Assembly (NCBI GenBank): GCA_900546175.1
Contig: URBX01000001.1
Coordinates: forward strand, 124,001 to 188,000
DNA from: an uncultured Eggerthella sp.
GTDB lineage: Bacteria > Actinomycetota > Coriobacteriia > Coriobacteriales > Eggerthellaceae
Direction of reading: 5' to 3'
Length of the DNA stretch: 64,000 bases
The translations under genes were made by a program, and so were the position numbers. The notes beneath the pieces were generated by a model. That model saw nothing but the letters and a program-made list of their open reading frames with translations. It was not told the origin of the DNA and searched no databases. Every line of letters begins with the position of its first letter. Position 1 is the stretch's first letter. This document shows positions 23,988-32,488 of the stretch, piece by piece.

Positions 23988-26336
23988 CTAGTTAAATGCA
24001 ATATGAGCTTCCTCTGGATTAACTCCATGCTTCACGCGCTCAGATTCTTCTGCACGTTTTGCATCGTTAAAACGATCAAGAGTTCCTACCAAATAACCAG
24101 TAATTCGACGAATACGCTCAAAACGAACGCCCTCTTCTTCACCACGACCACACTTTGGGCAACGATCGCCAATAATGCCGTTGTAGCCACAAACAGGGTC
24201 ACGATCTACGGGATGATTTACTGAACCATAGCCAATGCCGCTTTCCTTCATATGGCGAATAACTGCTTCAAAAGCCTCAAGGTTGTCGGTTGGATCACCA
24301 TCAAGCTCGATATAAGAAATATGGCCGCCATTAGTCAACGCATGATAAGGAGCTTCGATTGCAATCTTATCGAATGCGTTAATGTTGTAATACACAGGAA
24401 CATGGAAGCCATTCGTATAGAAATCATGATCAGTAACGCCTGGAATTTCCCCATAACGCTCACGATCCATGCGAACAAAACGACCAGACAATCCTTCTGC
24501 AGGTGTTGCAATAAGGGAGTAGTTTAACTTACGTTCTTGCGCGATACGATCAACATAGCCACGCATATGGCCGATAATCTCCAAGCCAAGCTTTTGAGAT
24601 TCCTTGCTTTCACCATGATGATGGCCAGTAAGTGCAACAAGCGCTTCTGCAAGACCAATAAAGCCTACTGTTAAGGTACCATGCTTCAAAACCTCACGCT
24701 GAGTATCGTTAGGAGAAAGCTTCTCGGAATCAATCCACACACCTTGGCCCATAAGGAATGGAGCATTATAAACATGCTTATTGGCTTGAATCTCAAAGCG
24801 CTCATCAAGCTGACCAATAACGAGAGCAAGCTTAGAGTCCAACAAATCAAAGAAGAGTTCTTTATCACCGCGAGAACGAATAGCCAAACGAGGTAAGTTA
24901 ATAGAAGTAAAGCTTAAGTTGCCACGGCCTGGAGTAATTTCACGTTCAGGGTCATAAACATTACCCATTACACGAGTACGACAACCCATATAAGAAATCT
25001 CAGTCTCAGGAGTTCCCTTGTAGTACTGCAAATTAAATGGTGCATCAACAAAACTAAAGTTAGGGAACAAGCGCTTTGCAGAACAACGCATAGCAAGCTT
25101 GAACAAATCGTAGTTTGGATCTCCTGGATTGTAGTTTACACCTTCTTTAACACGGAAAATCTGTACAGGGAAGATAGGAGTCTCTCCATGACCAAGACCT
25201 TCTTCAGTTGCTAAGAGCATATTCTTAATAACCATACGGCCTTCAGCAGATGTATCCATGCCGTAGTTGATTGAAGAGAATGGAGTTTGTGCGCCTGCAC
25301 GTGAATGCATGGTATTGAGGTTATGAACCAAAGCCTCCATTGCTTGGAAAGTAGTGCGGTCAGTATCCTGCTTTGCAGAAGTCTCCGCATAATCCAAAAT
25401 GCGCACAATAAGCTCATCAGAAACGCCTAATTCCTTAAGCTCTTCTTTAATTGCGGACACAAACGTTGCATCCATAATCAAAGAAGCAACCTTTCCCGTT
25501 TCTCCCTCTACGCGACCAACAAAAATCTCAGTGGTCTCTTTAGGATTATCGACATCAGTAAGAAGCTGCAATGCTTCAGCAAGATGCTTCTTAAAAAGAC
25601 GGCGATATGTCTTTTTTACTCCTTCTGCCAAACCGTAATCAAAGTCGCAAATTGATTGTCCGCCATGCTGGTCATTCTGATTCGACTGAATTGCAATACA
25701 AGCAAGAGCAGAATAGCTTGCAATATCGTTTGGCTCACGCAAAACACCATGGCCCGTTGAAAAACCGCCCTTAAACAACTTGCGTAACTCAATCTGACAA
25801 CAGGTAGTAGTTAAGGTGTAGAAGTCCATATCGTGAATATGAATGTCACCTTCACGGTGTGCTTTCGCATAACGAGGATCAATTACACACATCTCATAGA
25901 ACTGTTTTGCAGATTCAGAACCATATTTGAGCATAGTTCCCATTGCGGTGTCAGCATCAATATTCGCATTTTCACGCTTCATGTCAGAATCAGAAGCTTT
26001 AGAGAAGGTAATATCTTTCAGAGTTTTAATAAGGCGAGAATTAGCATCACGAATTCGATTTCGCTCGGCACGATACAAAATGTAAGCCTTTGCAGTTTGA
26101 CTAAAGTTTGCCTCAATAAGACACTGCTCAACTAAGTCTTGAATTCCCTCTACGGTAGGAGTTCCTTCAATAGCGCCATTCTCAATCTTTTCAATAACGG
26201 CATCAGTGATTGTTTGAGCAACATCACGATTCTGCATTGCACCAGAAGCTTGGAATGCCTTTTCTACCGCATCAGTAATTTTCTCAGCATTAAATGCTGT
26301 TTTACGGCCGTCACGCTTAATAATTGCGTCAATCAT
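23988..26336 (-). CDS. nrdD: Anaerobic (class III) ribonucleoside-triphosphate reductase
   Basis: Glycyl-radical enzyme making dNTPs without oxygen. ATP-cone regulatory domain (about 1-95, IIKRDGRKTAFNAEKI), then the ten-stranded barrel core. The C-terminus has two zinc Cys pairs (DPVCGYNG and CPKCGRG) and the radical loop RRITGYLVGTLDRFN with its Gly. I start at ATG 26334-26336 (782 residues, MIDAIIKRDG), because AAGGG lies seven bases ahead; the ATG two codons earlier is too close to it. NrdR boxes lie upstream. Confidence 0.96.
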   Translation of the reverse strand: MIDAIIKRDGRKTAFNAEKITDAVEKAFQASGAMQNRDVAQTITDAVIEKIENGAIEGTPTVEGIQDLVEQCLIEANFSQTAKAYILYRAERNRIRDANSRLIKTLKDITFSKASDSDMKRENANIDADTAMGTMLKYGSESAKQFYEMCVIDPRYAKAHREGDIHIHDMDFYTLTTTCCQIELRKLFKGGFSTGHGVLREPNDIASYSALACIAIQSNQNDQHGGQSICDFDYGLAEGVKKTYRRLFKKHLAEALQLLTDVDNPKETTEIFVGRVEGETGKVASLIMDATFVSAIKEELKELGVSDELIVRILDYAETSAKQDTDRTTFQAMEALVHNLNTMHSRAGAQTPFSSINYGMDTSAEGRMVIKNMLLATEEGLGHGETPIFPVQIFRVKEGVNYNPGDPNYDLFKLAMRCSAKRLFPNFSFVDAPFNLQYYKGTPETEISYMGCRTRVMGNVYDPEREITPGRGNLSFTSINLPRLAIRSRGDKELFFDLLDSKLALVIGQLDERFEIQANKHVYNAPFLMGQGVWIDSEKLSPNDTQREVLKHGTLTVGFIGLAEALVALTGHHHGESKESQKLGLEIIGHMRGYVDRIAQERKLNYSLIATPAEGLSGRFVRMDRERYGEIPGVTDHDFYTNGFHVPVYYNINAFDKIAIEAPYHALTNGGHISYIELDGDPTDNLEAFEAVIRHMKESGIGYGSVNHPVDRDPVCGYNGIIGDRCPKCGRGEEEGVRFERIRRITGYLVGTLDRFNDAKRAEESERVKHGVNPEEAHIAFN

Positions 26337-26475
26337 ATACATTCCCTTCTCGTAAGACCGTGCTCTTCTTTTGAGGCCTGGCCTTTTTATTGTCTGAATA
26401 GTAAAACCCCAGAAGCAAAATCTAAACTAGATTTTGTGCATAACGCCTGAGTTTTCGTGTTCTCATGGTATACAA

Positions 26476-26491
26476 ACACAATATATAGTAT
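26476..26491 (-). promoter_or_regulatory. NrdR box upstream of nrdD
   Basis: The plus strand reads acacaatatatagtat, matching 15 of 16 positions of the NrdR consensus acaCwAtATATwGtgt. It lies inside a wider AACACA...TGTGTT inverted repeat, about 140 bases before nrdD. The rest of the 627-base gap between nrdD and the 83-codon gene has only a weak second box, one hairpin and no supportable gene. Confidence 0.65.
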
Positions 26492-26663
26492 GTGTTCGAA
26501 AGAATAACCCTAGTAATAGTATTCTTAACCATTCTTTTTGGCAATATACAACTCATTGAAATTGCCCATCTTAGCAAAAAATTCACGACCATTATTTGAA
26601 AACCAGTTTCGTTACAAGCAGAACGCATTCCCACAAAACATCATTTCCAAAAGACGCATACAA

Positions 26664-26679
26664 ACACTATACGAAGTAT
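26664..26679 (-). promoter_or_regulatory. Second, weaker NrdR-like box
   Basis: acactatacgaagtat keeps the outer ACACwAtA and GTAT parts but loses the central TATAT. It is 188 bases from the first box, whereas paired NrdR boxes usually lie 30-31 bases apart, so it may be coincidental. Confidence 0.3.
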
Positions 26680-26725
26680 CTATTTAGGCTTTGTCCCAAA
26701 GAAGGTACAAAGGATATTTCAACAA

Positions 26726-26758
26726 GATGCCTCCATTCAAACTTGGAATGAAGGCATC
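26726..26758. other. Imperfect 13-base-pair hairpin in the nrdD upstream gap
   Basis: GATGCCT-C-CATTC pairs with GAATG-A-AGGCATC around a seven-base loop. Neither strand has a good T run, so it is not a clear terminator; it could be part of a long leader or an operator. Confidence 0.35.
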
Positions 26759-26944
26759 AGTACCGTTTTGCAACATGATTGAATCTAAATTAAAAATTCC
26801 TAAAAAATAAGACTTGTATTTTTTTATGCAACAAGTAAGGATTCTTTTTTCTCATTCAACAGTAAATTGGCACGTTTTAGTCTTAGTAAAAGGGTGTTTG
26901 TATGCTTCGCTTCTTTCTCCCTCGCCTTCTACTGAAAGCTCTTT

Positions 26945-26980
26945 TCAACAAAAAACGGAGTAGTTAAGAAACTACTCCGT
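26945..26980 (-). terminator. Terminator overlapping the end of the 83-codon gene
   Basis: Perfect 11-base stem ACGGAGTAGTT / AACTACTCCGT with a four-base loop, followed by GTTTTTTGTTG on the minus strand. The stop codon of the upstream gene (26964-26966) lies in the hairpin, and the last five codons form its 5' arm. Confidence 0.85.
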
Positions 26981-27215
26981 GAATAAGTCCAAGACCTTGC
27001 GCTGAGCTTGAAGCATTAAGCTGAAGAGATAGAGATGATCTAGTGTACATTCCCGGAGGCAACAGGCCAACTAATTCTTGAATATCCTTATGAAGATCAT
27101 ATACTTCACACGCAAGCACGACATCCAGCTGACTAACAAGCTCAGTATCGGAAAAAAGCTCATCAATAAACTTTTGGAATTCGCCATAGTTTTCATCTTG
27201 AGAAATAGGATACAT
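26964..27215 (-). CDS. Small acidic protein of unknown function
   Basis: 83 residues, no recognised family. Opens MYPISQDENYGEFQKFIDELF, is acidic and probably helical, then ends in a Ser/Leu-rich tail (TRSSLSLQLNASSSAQG). Its ATG has a strong ribosome site (GAGGTGAGG) and it follows the BhmT-fold gene by 30 bases, with a terminator at its end, so it is probably a real gene transcribed with that neighbour. No membrane helix. Confidence 0.65.
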   Translation of the reverse strand: MYPISQDENYGEFQKFIDELFSDTELVSQLDVVLACEVYDLHKDIQELVGLLPPGMYTRSSLSLQLNASSSAQGLGLIHGVVS

Positions 27216-27245
27216 ACCTCACCTCTTCGAACTAATTAATGAGAT

Positions 27246-28136
27246 TTATCCCAGTATTGCTTCTTGTCCTAATGAAGCAGCTAGAAGAGCACCTGAGAAG
27301 GATGGAGAAACCATTCCAGTAGCACGAAGGAACTGAACTTTCCACTTCTGCAACACAAGCGCCGCATCAATCATAGTCTGAGGGCTCCAATACGGATTTT
27401 CCTCACCAGGATTTAGTCGCGAATTAACGGTTTTATCCCCCACCAACTCAACCAAAATAGCTGCGTTCGTCTTTTCACGTATAGTTGCTACTGCTTTTTC
27501 TAGTTTAGATAAAGGAGCGCTACTTACTATACCAATCACGTCTGCGCCGTATTCCTCTGCCATTTGTACTGCTTTTTCGAAAGAATACTCTTCTTGATTG
27601 AATTGGCCTTCGCTATCAAGAGCAAACGAAGCCATAAGAACCCCATCATATACACTACGAGCGCCCATTAGAGCACACTGAAGATCATAAGCGTTAGTAA
27701 AGCCTTCAAAATAAATTGCATCAAGCGGATACTGTATAAGCGCTTTAACCGCATCTTGATACTGCATATTTGACTGCTTTAAAGAAACTTTGCTTGTTTC
27801 GTCAATAGGTAAACCTGCCGAATAAACAGGTGCAATAACGTGCTGTGTTGGAAGGTTTTCAACAAGCTCCCAACACACTTCAGCCATTGCCGGTCCTTGG
27901 CCTTCAAGGTTTCCATAAGCTAAGTGTGCATTAGTAATATGCTCAGTAGGAAGACAAATGCAAGGAATATTGATAGTTGTTTCCAATTTCATCTGCTCTT
28001 CAATGATTTCAGGCTCACACATAACAGCATACATTTTGTCGGCATCTTCGACAAAATCTTGAGATGCTAAAGCGAAATCGTACGATGCAGACATCACTAA
28101 TACATCTTTATGTAAACGCAAATGCAAATCTGCCAT
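27246..28136 (-). CDS. Homocysteine S-methyltransferase-fold protein lacking the zinc cysteines
   Basis: 296 residues. The overall pattern follows the BhmT/Hcy-methyltransferase barrel: TNAHLAYGNLEGQGPAMAEV (compare TN..G), VIAPVYSAGLPID, LDAIYFEGFTNAYDLQCAL (ETm-like), GADVIGIVSS (GadaiGiNC) and a final segment where GGCCGTTP is expected. The three zinc ligands are gone: Ser205 stands at the first Cys, and Ala272-Thr273 at the Cys pair; the N-terminal DGAMGT motif is also lost. So methyl transfer to homocysteine by the known mechanism is unlikely. Its partners are galU upstream and the 83-residue gene downstream. Fold assignment is moderate. Confidence 0.6.
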   Translation of the reverse strand: MADLHLRLHKDVLVMSASYDFALASQDFVEDADKMYAVMCEPEIIEEQMKLETTINIPCICLPTEHITNAHLAYGNLEGQGPAMAEVCWELVENLPTQHVIAPVYSAGLPIDETSKVSLKQSNMQYQDAVKALIQYPLDAIYFEGFTNAYDLQCALMGARSVYDGVLMASFALDSEGQFNQEEYSFEKAVQMAEEYGADVIGIVSSAPLSKLEKAVATIREKTNAAILVELVGDKTVNSRLNPGEENPYWSPQTMIDAALVLQKWKVQFLRATGMVSPSFSGALLAASLGQEAILG

Positions 28137-28213
28137 TAGGAATCATCCCCATACGTATTTTTTTCCGTGCTCAAAAAGCACCGCTGCCAATAGCACGAAA
28201 TTTAAAACAAGCA

Positions 28214-29026
28214 TTAACCCTTAAATTTTTTGTAAAGCTTATTGTTGGTATCAAGCCAGCTTTCAATAGTTCCCGTATCAAAACCATCTTCTTCTTTGAT
28301 TACTAACGCATACATTTCTTCTTCTTTAAGAACTTGATCAAGTGCATCGGTAAGCTGAATCTCTCCTCCTGTTGTAGGTTTAGCTTCAGAAAGAAGTTCC
28401 ATTACTCGAGGAGAGAGAAGATAGCGTCCAAAAACAGTAAGATTAGTAGGAGCATCTTCTACTGCTGGTTTCTCAACCAATGAAGAAACTTTCCACACCT
28501 CTTCAGAAACCTGCTCGCCTGCAATAACTCCAAAACGGCTAACCTGATCCATAGGAACAGGAAGAACCGCAATAACATTTGCACCATTATGAGCATCAGA
28601 CACTTCTTTCATTTTGATAAGCATCTGATTGTCAGGAACAATTACATCTCCAAGGAGGACAAAGAAAGGTTCACCATTAATAGCCTCAGCAGCACAATAA
28701 ACTGCATGACCGAGTCCAAGAGGCTCATCCTGATAAACATAGCTAACATTTAAACTGCCAGCATGAGCAACTTTATCTGCATAGGAATCTTTTCCTCTAC
28801 TGCGAAGCTCCTCTTCCAAAGCAGGATTTGGAGCAAAATGCTCTTCGATAGACTTTTTATCACGACTATTAATAATTACCACTTCATCGGCAGCTGAAGC
28901 TAAACCCTCTTCAACTACATACTGAATAACAGGCTTATCAACAACGAGAAGCATTTCTTTTGGCTGTGCTTTTGTTGCTGGCAAAAAACGACTTCCAAGA
29001 CCAGCGGCAGGAATTAAAGCTTTCAT
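28214..29026 (-). CDS. galU: UTP-glucose-1-phosphate uridylyltransferase
   Basis: Makes UDP-glucose for glycolipid, polysaccharide or wall-sugar synthesis. 270 residues. Nucleotide-binding start IPAAGLGSRFLPATKAQPKEML, then VDKPVIQYVVEE, LGLGHAVYCA, FFVLLGDVI, and VEKPAVEDAPTNLTVFGRYLL. All catalytic signatures of the GalU class are present. AAAGGAT precedes the ATG. Upstream lies a 220-base gap holding direct repeats and the divergent tRNA. Confidence 0.95.
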   Translation of the reverse strand: MKALIPAAGLGSRFLPATKAQPKEMLLVVDKPVIQYVVEEGLASAADEVVIINSRDKKSIEEHFAPNPALEEELRSRGKDSYADKVAHAGSLNVSYVYQDEPLGLGHAVYCAAEAINGEPFFVLLGDVIVPDNQMLIKMKEVSDAHNGANVIAVLPVPMDQVSRFGVIAGEQVSEEVWKVSSLVEKPAVEDAPTNLTVFGRYLLSPRVMELLSEAKPTTGGEIQLTDALDQVLKEEEMYALVIKEEDGFDTGTIESWLDTNNKLYKKFKG

Positions 29027-29077
29027 TAAAATCCTTTCAAAAAAACCATTGCATCAAATATTACCACCATCCCCCAT

Positions 29078-29212
29078 AAACGCCTATCAAAGGAACACTT
29101 CTCTCTACCAAAGACGCTTCTATAAGCACAGAGGACACCCTACAAACACCTATCAAAGAAAAATTTTCTTTAGAAACATTTCTCTCCAACAAAGAAAAAC
29201 CAGACACCCTAT
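29078..29212. repeat. Two imperfect tandem repeats of about 65-70 bases
   Basis: Copy 1 (29078-29142) and copy 2 (29143-29212) share, in the same order, a CCTATCAAAG core, a CATTTCTCTC/CACTTCTCTC-AACAAAG core, and GACACCCTA at the end. They lie between galU and the tRNA. No open frame spans them; they look like a duplicated intergenic segment in the galU leader or tRNA upstream region. Confidence 0.5.
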
Positions 29213-29219
29213 TGAGTGA

Positions 29220-29225
29220 TACAAT
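29220..29225 (+). promoter_or_regulatory. Probable extended -10 of the tRNA-Ala gene
   Basis: TGA followed by TACAAT on the plus strand, 24 bases before the mature tRNA 5' end. No clear -35 hexamer. Confidence 0.4.
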
Positions 29226-29248
29226 AAGCATCGTTCATAAACTAACGT

Positions 29249-29324
29249 GGGGATGTAGCTCAGTTGGGAGAGCGCGACGTTCGCAACGTTGAGGCCGTGG
29301 GTTCGATCCCCATCATCTCCACCA
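29249..29324 (+). tRNA. tRNA-Ala (anticodon CGC)
   Basis: Full cloverleaf of 76 bases including encoded CCA: acceptor GGGGATG/CATCTCC, D-stem GCTC/GAGC, anticodon stem CGACG/CGTTG with loop TTCGCAA, T-arm GTGGG/CCCAT with TTCGATC. Anticodon CGC reads GCG only, so it is a supplementary isoacceptor. Single gene, not part of a tRNA cluster. Confidence 0.95.
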
Positions 29325-29481
29325 TTTCTTTTGCCTTTCTCTTTTCATTTCGAAAAACCCAAAAAAATAGCTTGTAAGCTAGAGAAATACCTATGAATGA
29401 ATATTCAATTCATCAGGTTTATAGAATAAACATACAGTAGAATAAGTTGAAATACTCGGTACCCAGGCAGAAAGGGTGTCA

Positions 29482-30372
29482 GTGAAAGAAATCTTTGAAC
29501 ACACTTCAATAGAAAGTGTATTTGAAGCCTTAAGCGAAAGGGTTAGATTTCTTTGCGCTCTTTTTCTCTGTTTTGCAGCGTTGCTCTCAAACAGCCTTGT
29601 ATTTCTTGTAATTCTTTTCTGGATTGAACTTCATTTTGCTCATTACTTTAACAGGCTCAATCAAGCACGAAGAATTGCCAAACTCGTATTTCCCTTTGGA
29701 ATTATTCTCTCAATCGTTCCCCTTTATTTTTTCTGCGGAGGAATAGAGCTCTTGAAAGTTCCTTGGGGATTCTTTGGAACGGAAAACATCTATGCTTGCA
29801 TAGTGACTTGGATAAAAATTCCTGTTGCGCTTGTTCCCTTAATGCTTTTCTGGTCAGGTCAGTCTCTGGTAGATCCTGAGGATTTTCTCACTACGGTACA
29901 CCCAAGCAAAAGAGCAAAAACACTTATAAAAACCGCTAAAAAGTATCAGAAAAAAACAACGTATGCGAATCTTTGCCCGCCATCAGTGATGCAAAAAAGT
30001 GGCTCTCATCAAACGTTAAATGAAGACAGAACCTATAATCCGTTTATTGATGACGATGAAGCTTTCTATTCCCCAGAACCAATTTCGCCGTTTAATACGC
30101 TCAAACAGTTCTTTTTTCCTAAACCTAAACCTCATGAGAATTCCTATAGAAAAGCAAAAGCATTAGGAAAAGAAGCTTCAGAAAGATTCGTACGAGAAGT
30201 AAAAAATATAGAACTAGAGCTTGCTTACTCAAACACCGATTTAGAGCCTATTGCTCTTGAACAGAAAAAAGAACACTTATCACCAACTGAACTATTTTCA
30301 CTTGCGGTGTGCTTTTTTCTTATAGTATGTGGTATGTGGTGCGGCATACTCGATCATATACTGATTTTCTAG
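29482..30372 (+). CDS. Multi-spanning membrane protein of unknown function (possibly EcfT/CbiQ-like)
   Basis: 296 residues from the GTG at 29482, which has AAAGG at proper spacing; a GTG two codons earlier overlaps that site. Hydrophobic helices at about 20-50, 68-90 and 103-125, then a 150-residue soluble, polar, partly basic region with FFPKPKPHEN, and a final helix at 273-296. Hydrophobic pattern and GGIELLKVPWGFFGTENIY resemble the EcfT/CbiQ transmembrane subunit weakly, but the usual Ala-Arg-Gly motifs are not seen. The gene stands alone between the tRNA and a convergent operon. Confidence 0.55.
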   Translation: MKEIFEHTSIESVFEALSERVRFLCALFLCFAALLSNSLVFLVILFWIELHFAHYFNRLNQARRIAKLVFPFGIILSIVPLYFFCGGIELLKVPWGFFGTENIYACIVTWIKIPVALVPLMLFWSGQSLVDPEDFLTTVHPSKRAKTLIKTAKKYQKKTTYANLCPPSVMQKSGSHQTLNEDRTYNPFIDDDEAFYSPEPISPFNTLKQFFFPKPKPHENSYRKAKALGKEASERFVREVKNIELELAYSNTDLEPIALEQKKEHLSPTELFSLAVCFFLIVCGMWCGILDHILIF

Positions 30373-30427
30373 CAAGTATTCCCGTCTGAGGACTACGACC
30401 CAAATGTGTCGAGTTTAAGCGTGAATA

Positions 30428-30467
30428 CAAGAAAAAAAGAGAACTCACTAAAAGGTGGGTTCTCTTT
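30428..30467 (-). terminator. Terminator of the metG-veg operon (facing the membrane-protein gene)
   Basis: Thirteen-base stem with one GT wobble (AAAGAGAAC arm paired with GTTCTCTTT plus TCAC/GTGG), six-base loop. The minus strand continues with CTTTTTTTCTTG, so it mainly ends the veg transcript; it may also stop plus-strand transcription. A second structured stretch (30376-30432, GTATTC/GAATAC ends) lies beside it. Confidence 0.8.
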
Positions 30468-30524
30468 CGGGCATCAACCTATCTAATTGATACGTATAAA
30501 AAAGTGGGTTACAGAACAAAAGTC

Positions 30525-30884
30525 TTAAATAAGATCATCTTCCATTTCGTTTTGATCTTCATTAAGAGCATCATCTTGATTAGGAACTTCATCGTCTTTC
30601 GACTCATCCTCGATAAAAGTGCCGAAAATCTTTTCGCCATTAATGCTCAACTCAACCATTCCAGTGAGAATATCAACATATTGATAAGACTGACGAGCTG
30701 CTACGCCACGCTTACGCTTGATTTCCATAATGAAAAGCTGAGGATGAACCTGCAACAAAAGACCTTCGTTCTGAACAATTTTTGATCTACCCATGTTTGC
30801 ACGTACATGGAGTTTCTGACCTACATACTCGTTGAGTGTCTCACGAATTGTGTCAATAATGAGAGCCTGTTTTGCCAAATCCAT
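30525..30884 (-). CDS. veg: Veg family protein
   Basis: 119 residues. The N-terminal 80 residues fit the Veg fold: IRETLNEYVGQKLHVRANMGRSKIVQNEGLL with the basic RSKIVQNEG turn and FIMEIKRKRGVAARQSYQYVDILTGMVEL. In Bacillus, Veg affects biofilm matrix expression. The last 30 residues are very acidic (DDALNEDQNEMEDD), an extension beyond the usual Veg length. It follows ksgA, the same neighbourhood as in Bacillus. Confidence 0.85.
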   Translation of the reverse strand: MDLAKQALIIDTIRETLNEYVGQKLHVRANMGRSKIVQNEGLLLQVHPQLFIMEIKRKRGVAARQSYQYVDILTGMVELSINGEKIFGTFIEDESKDDEVPNQDDALNEDQNEMEDDLI

Positions 30885-30970
30885 TTACTCATAATCCTTC
30901 TAAAACCACAGTAAAACTTTGATAGTATATCACATTTATAGCAATTTCGTAATATAGCAAAAGCATCACT

Positions 30971-31885
30971 TTAGTTTAGCGAAGTGAAATTATCTTCATA
31001 ATATCTATAGGCCTTACCAAGAGAGATAAACTGTTCGAGTGTTAAGTGTTCTCCCCGTTCGTTAGGTGCAATTTGCGCTCTTTCGAAAAGGTTTGAAAGA
31101 TTTGCAAGAATTACTTCGTCGCGAGTTTGCTCATTAGAAAAATAGCTCTTGCACGAATTTGCAATAGTTTTCCTTCTATTAGCAAAAGAAGCATCAGCCA
31201 TAATCATTGTTGCTTTTCTCAAGTTTGGATCCATGTCCCCGTATTGCGAATTGCGCTCTAATTTGATTACCGCACTTTTTACGCGAGGAGGAGGAAAGAA
31301 ATTACCTTCCGAGACCGAAAAACGACCCGTAGGTTTAGCAAATAAATTAAGTTTTACGGTATAAGCACCGTAGTTTTTTGTTCCAGGCTGCGCTGCCATT
31401 CGATCAGCAACTTCCGCTTGAACCATAACGGTAGCACTCTGCATAGTTTCAAGCTTTTCAAAAAAATCAAGAACAATAGTTGCTGCAACCGCATAAGGAA
31501 GGTTAGAGATTAATTTATTTGGAAGAGTTGGAGAAACAAGCTTAAGCGATTCAGTGGAAACTTCAAGAGCGTCTCCAGAGATTAAGGTAAACGAATCTCT
31601 CCATTCATCACAGGTATATTCGAGAACTTGAGGTAAGTCGGTATCCCTTTCAACTGAAATTACCCGACCTGCCTGCTGGAGAAGCGCAACTGTTAGCGTT
31701 CCAATACCAGGACCAACTTCTATAACAACATCTTCTTTGGATACTTCAGCCAAGTCACATATTTTTGAAACCACGCCGTCGTTAATAAGAAAATGCTGGC
31801 CCAACGACTTTTTAGTATTAAGGCCAAAACGCTCCAATACCTTACGCGTCTCAGAAACACTTGCCAAATAAGATAGTTTAGCCAT
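30971..31885 (-). CDS. ksgA: 16S rRNA dimethyladenosine transferase
   Basis: Dimethylates A1518 and A1519 of 16S rRNA. 304 residues from ATG 31883-31885, which has AGAGGA ahead; an in-frame start 11 codons earlier lacks it. SLGQHFLIND, motif I VIEVGPGIGTLTVALL, ISVERD, motif IV ISNLPYAVAATI and the C-terminal FFPPPRVKSAVIKL. All canonical KsgA signatures. Starts 12 bases after the flavoprotein stop. Confidence 0.96.
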   Translation of the reverse strand: MAKLSYLASVSETRKVLERFGLNTKKSLGQHFLINDGVVSKICDLAEVSKEDVVIEVGPGIGTLTVALLQQAGRVISVERDTDLPQVLEYTCDEWRDSFTLISGDALEVSTESLKLVSPTLPNKLISNLPYAVAATIVLDFFEKLETMQSATVMVQAEVADRMAAQPGTKNYGAYTVKLNLFAKPTGRFSVSEGNFFPPPRVKSAVIKLERNSQYGDMDPNLRKATMIMADASFANRRKTIANSCKSYFSNEQTRDEVILANLSNLFERAQIAPNERGEHLTLEQFISLGKAYRYYEDNFTSLN

Positions 31886-31896
31886 TCTCGTTCCTC

Positions 31897-32478
31897 TTAA
31901 TGATAAGTAATAATACATCCCCTATTGCTGAGCAGTTCCCACAATCCAACTGTTTGAAAAGTGAGCTCTTTATTCGTGCCAATGTAGGGTTTTACTTCTT
32001 TAACCTCATAGTTTGCTAAGGCAAAAGAACTCTTAATAATTGAAAGCGCAGGCTCATATCCATGAGGATCATTTGCCATTGAATCACCCAACAAATATAT
32101 CTTCAGTGGTTTTTTAGGCGGTAAATCTTCTCCAGATTCTTTTAATTGGAGACGTTCCCAAAATAACGGTTGAAATCTATCAAGTAGTGCTTTGAACTGA
32201 GAAGGTACGCCACTGAAATAAATTGGGCACGCAAGATAAACACAATCAGCAGACAGTATTTCATCAATTACAACATTTGCATCATCATCAATAACACAAC
32301 AAGGATGTACACGGCAATAATCACAACCATTACATCCCATTACCTTTAAGTCTGCTAAATCAAAACGAACAACCTCGTCTTCGGGACGTTCTAAAAGAAA
32401 ATGTTTCTCTAATAGAGATATTACTTTTGCACTGTTTCCGTTGATTCGAGGGCTTCCAACTAATAAAACACACTTCAT
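31897..32478 (-). CDS. NAD(P)H-dependent FMN reductase / iron-sulfur flavoprotein
   Basis: 193 residues with a flavodoxin-like fold. MKCVLLVGSPRINGNSAKVISLLEK at the N-terminus is the FMN phosphate-binding loop (GSPR..GNS). A Cys cluster GCNGCDYCRVHPCC (about 45-58) matches the iron-sulfur flavoprotein group, then CPIYFSGVPSQFKALLDR is the second FMN motif. Start chosen at ATG 32476-32478 with AGGT nine bases ahead; a TTG three codons earlier is the alternative. Electron-transfer role is likely, substrate unknown. Confidence 0.85.
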   Translation of the reverse strand: MKCVLLVGSPRINGNSAKVISLLEKHFLLERPEDEVVRFDLADLKVMGCNGCDYCRVHPCCVIDDDANVVIDEILSADCVYLACPIYFSGVPSQFKALLDRFQPLFWERLQLKESGEDLPPKKPLKIYLLGDSMANDPHGYEPALSIIKSSFALANYEVKEVKPYIGTNKELTFQTVGLWELLSNRGCIITYH

Positions 32479-32488
32479 TGCTGTCAAC

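Noticed and set aside
26422..26634. 70-codon minus-strand frame in the nrdD upstream gap
   Set aside because: Atypical composition, covers the NrdR box, no ribosome site.
30376..30432. Structured stretch after the 29482 gene as a small RNA
   Set aside because: Short imperfect stems without a promoter or terminator of its own; best read as the 3' region of the gene.
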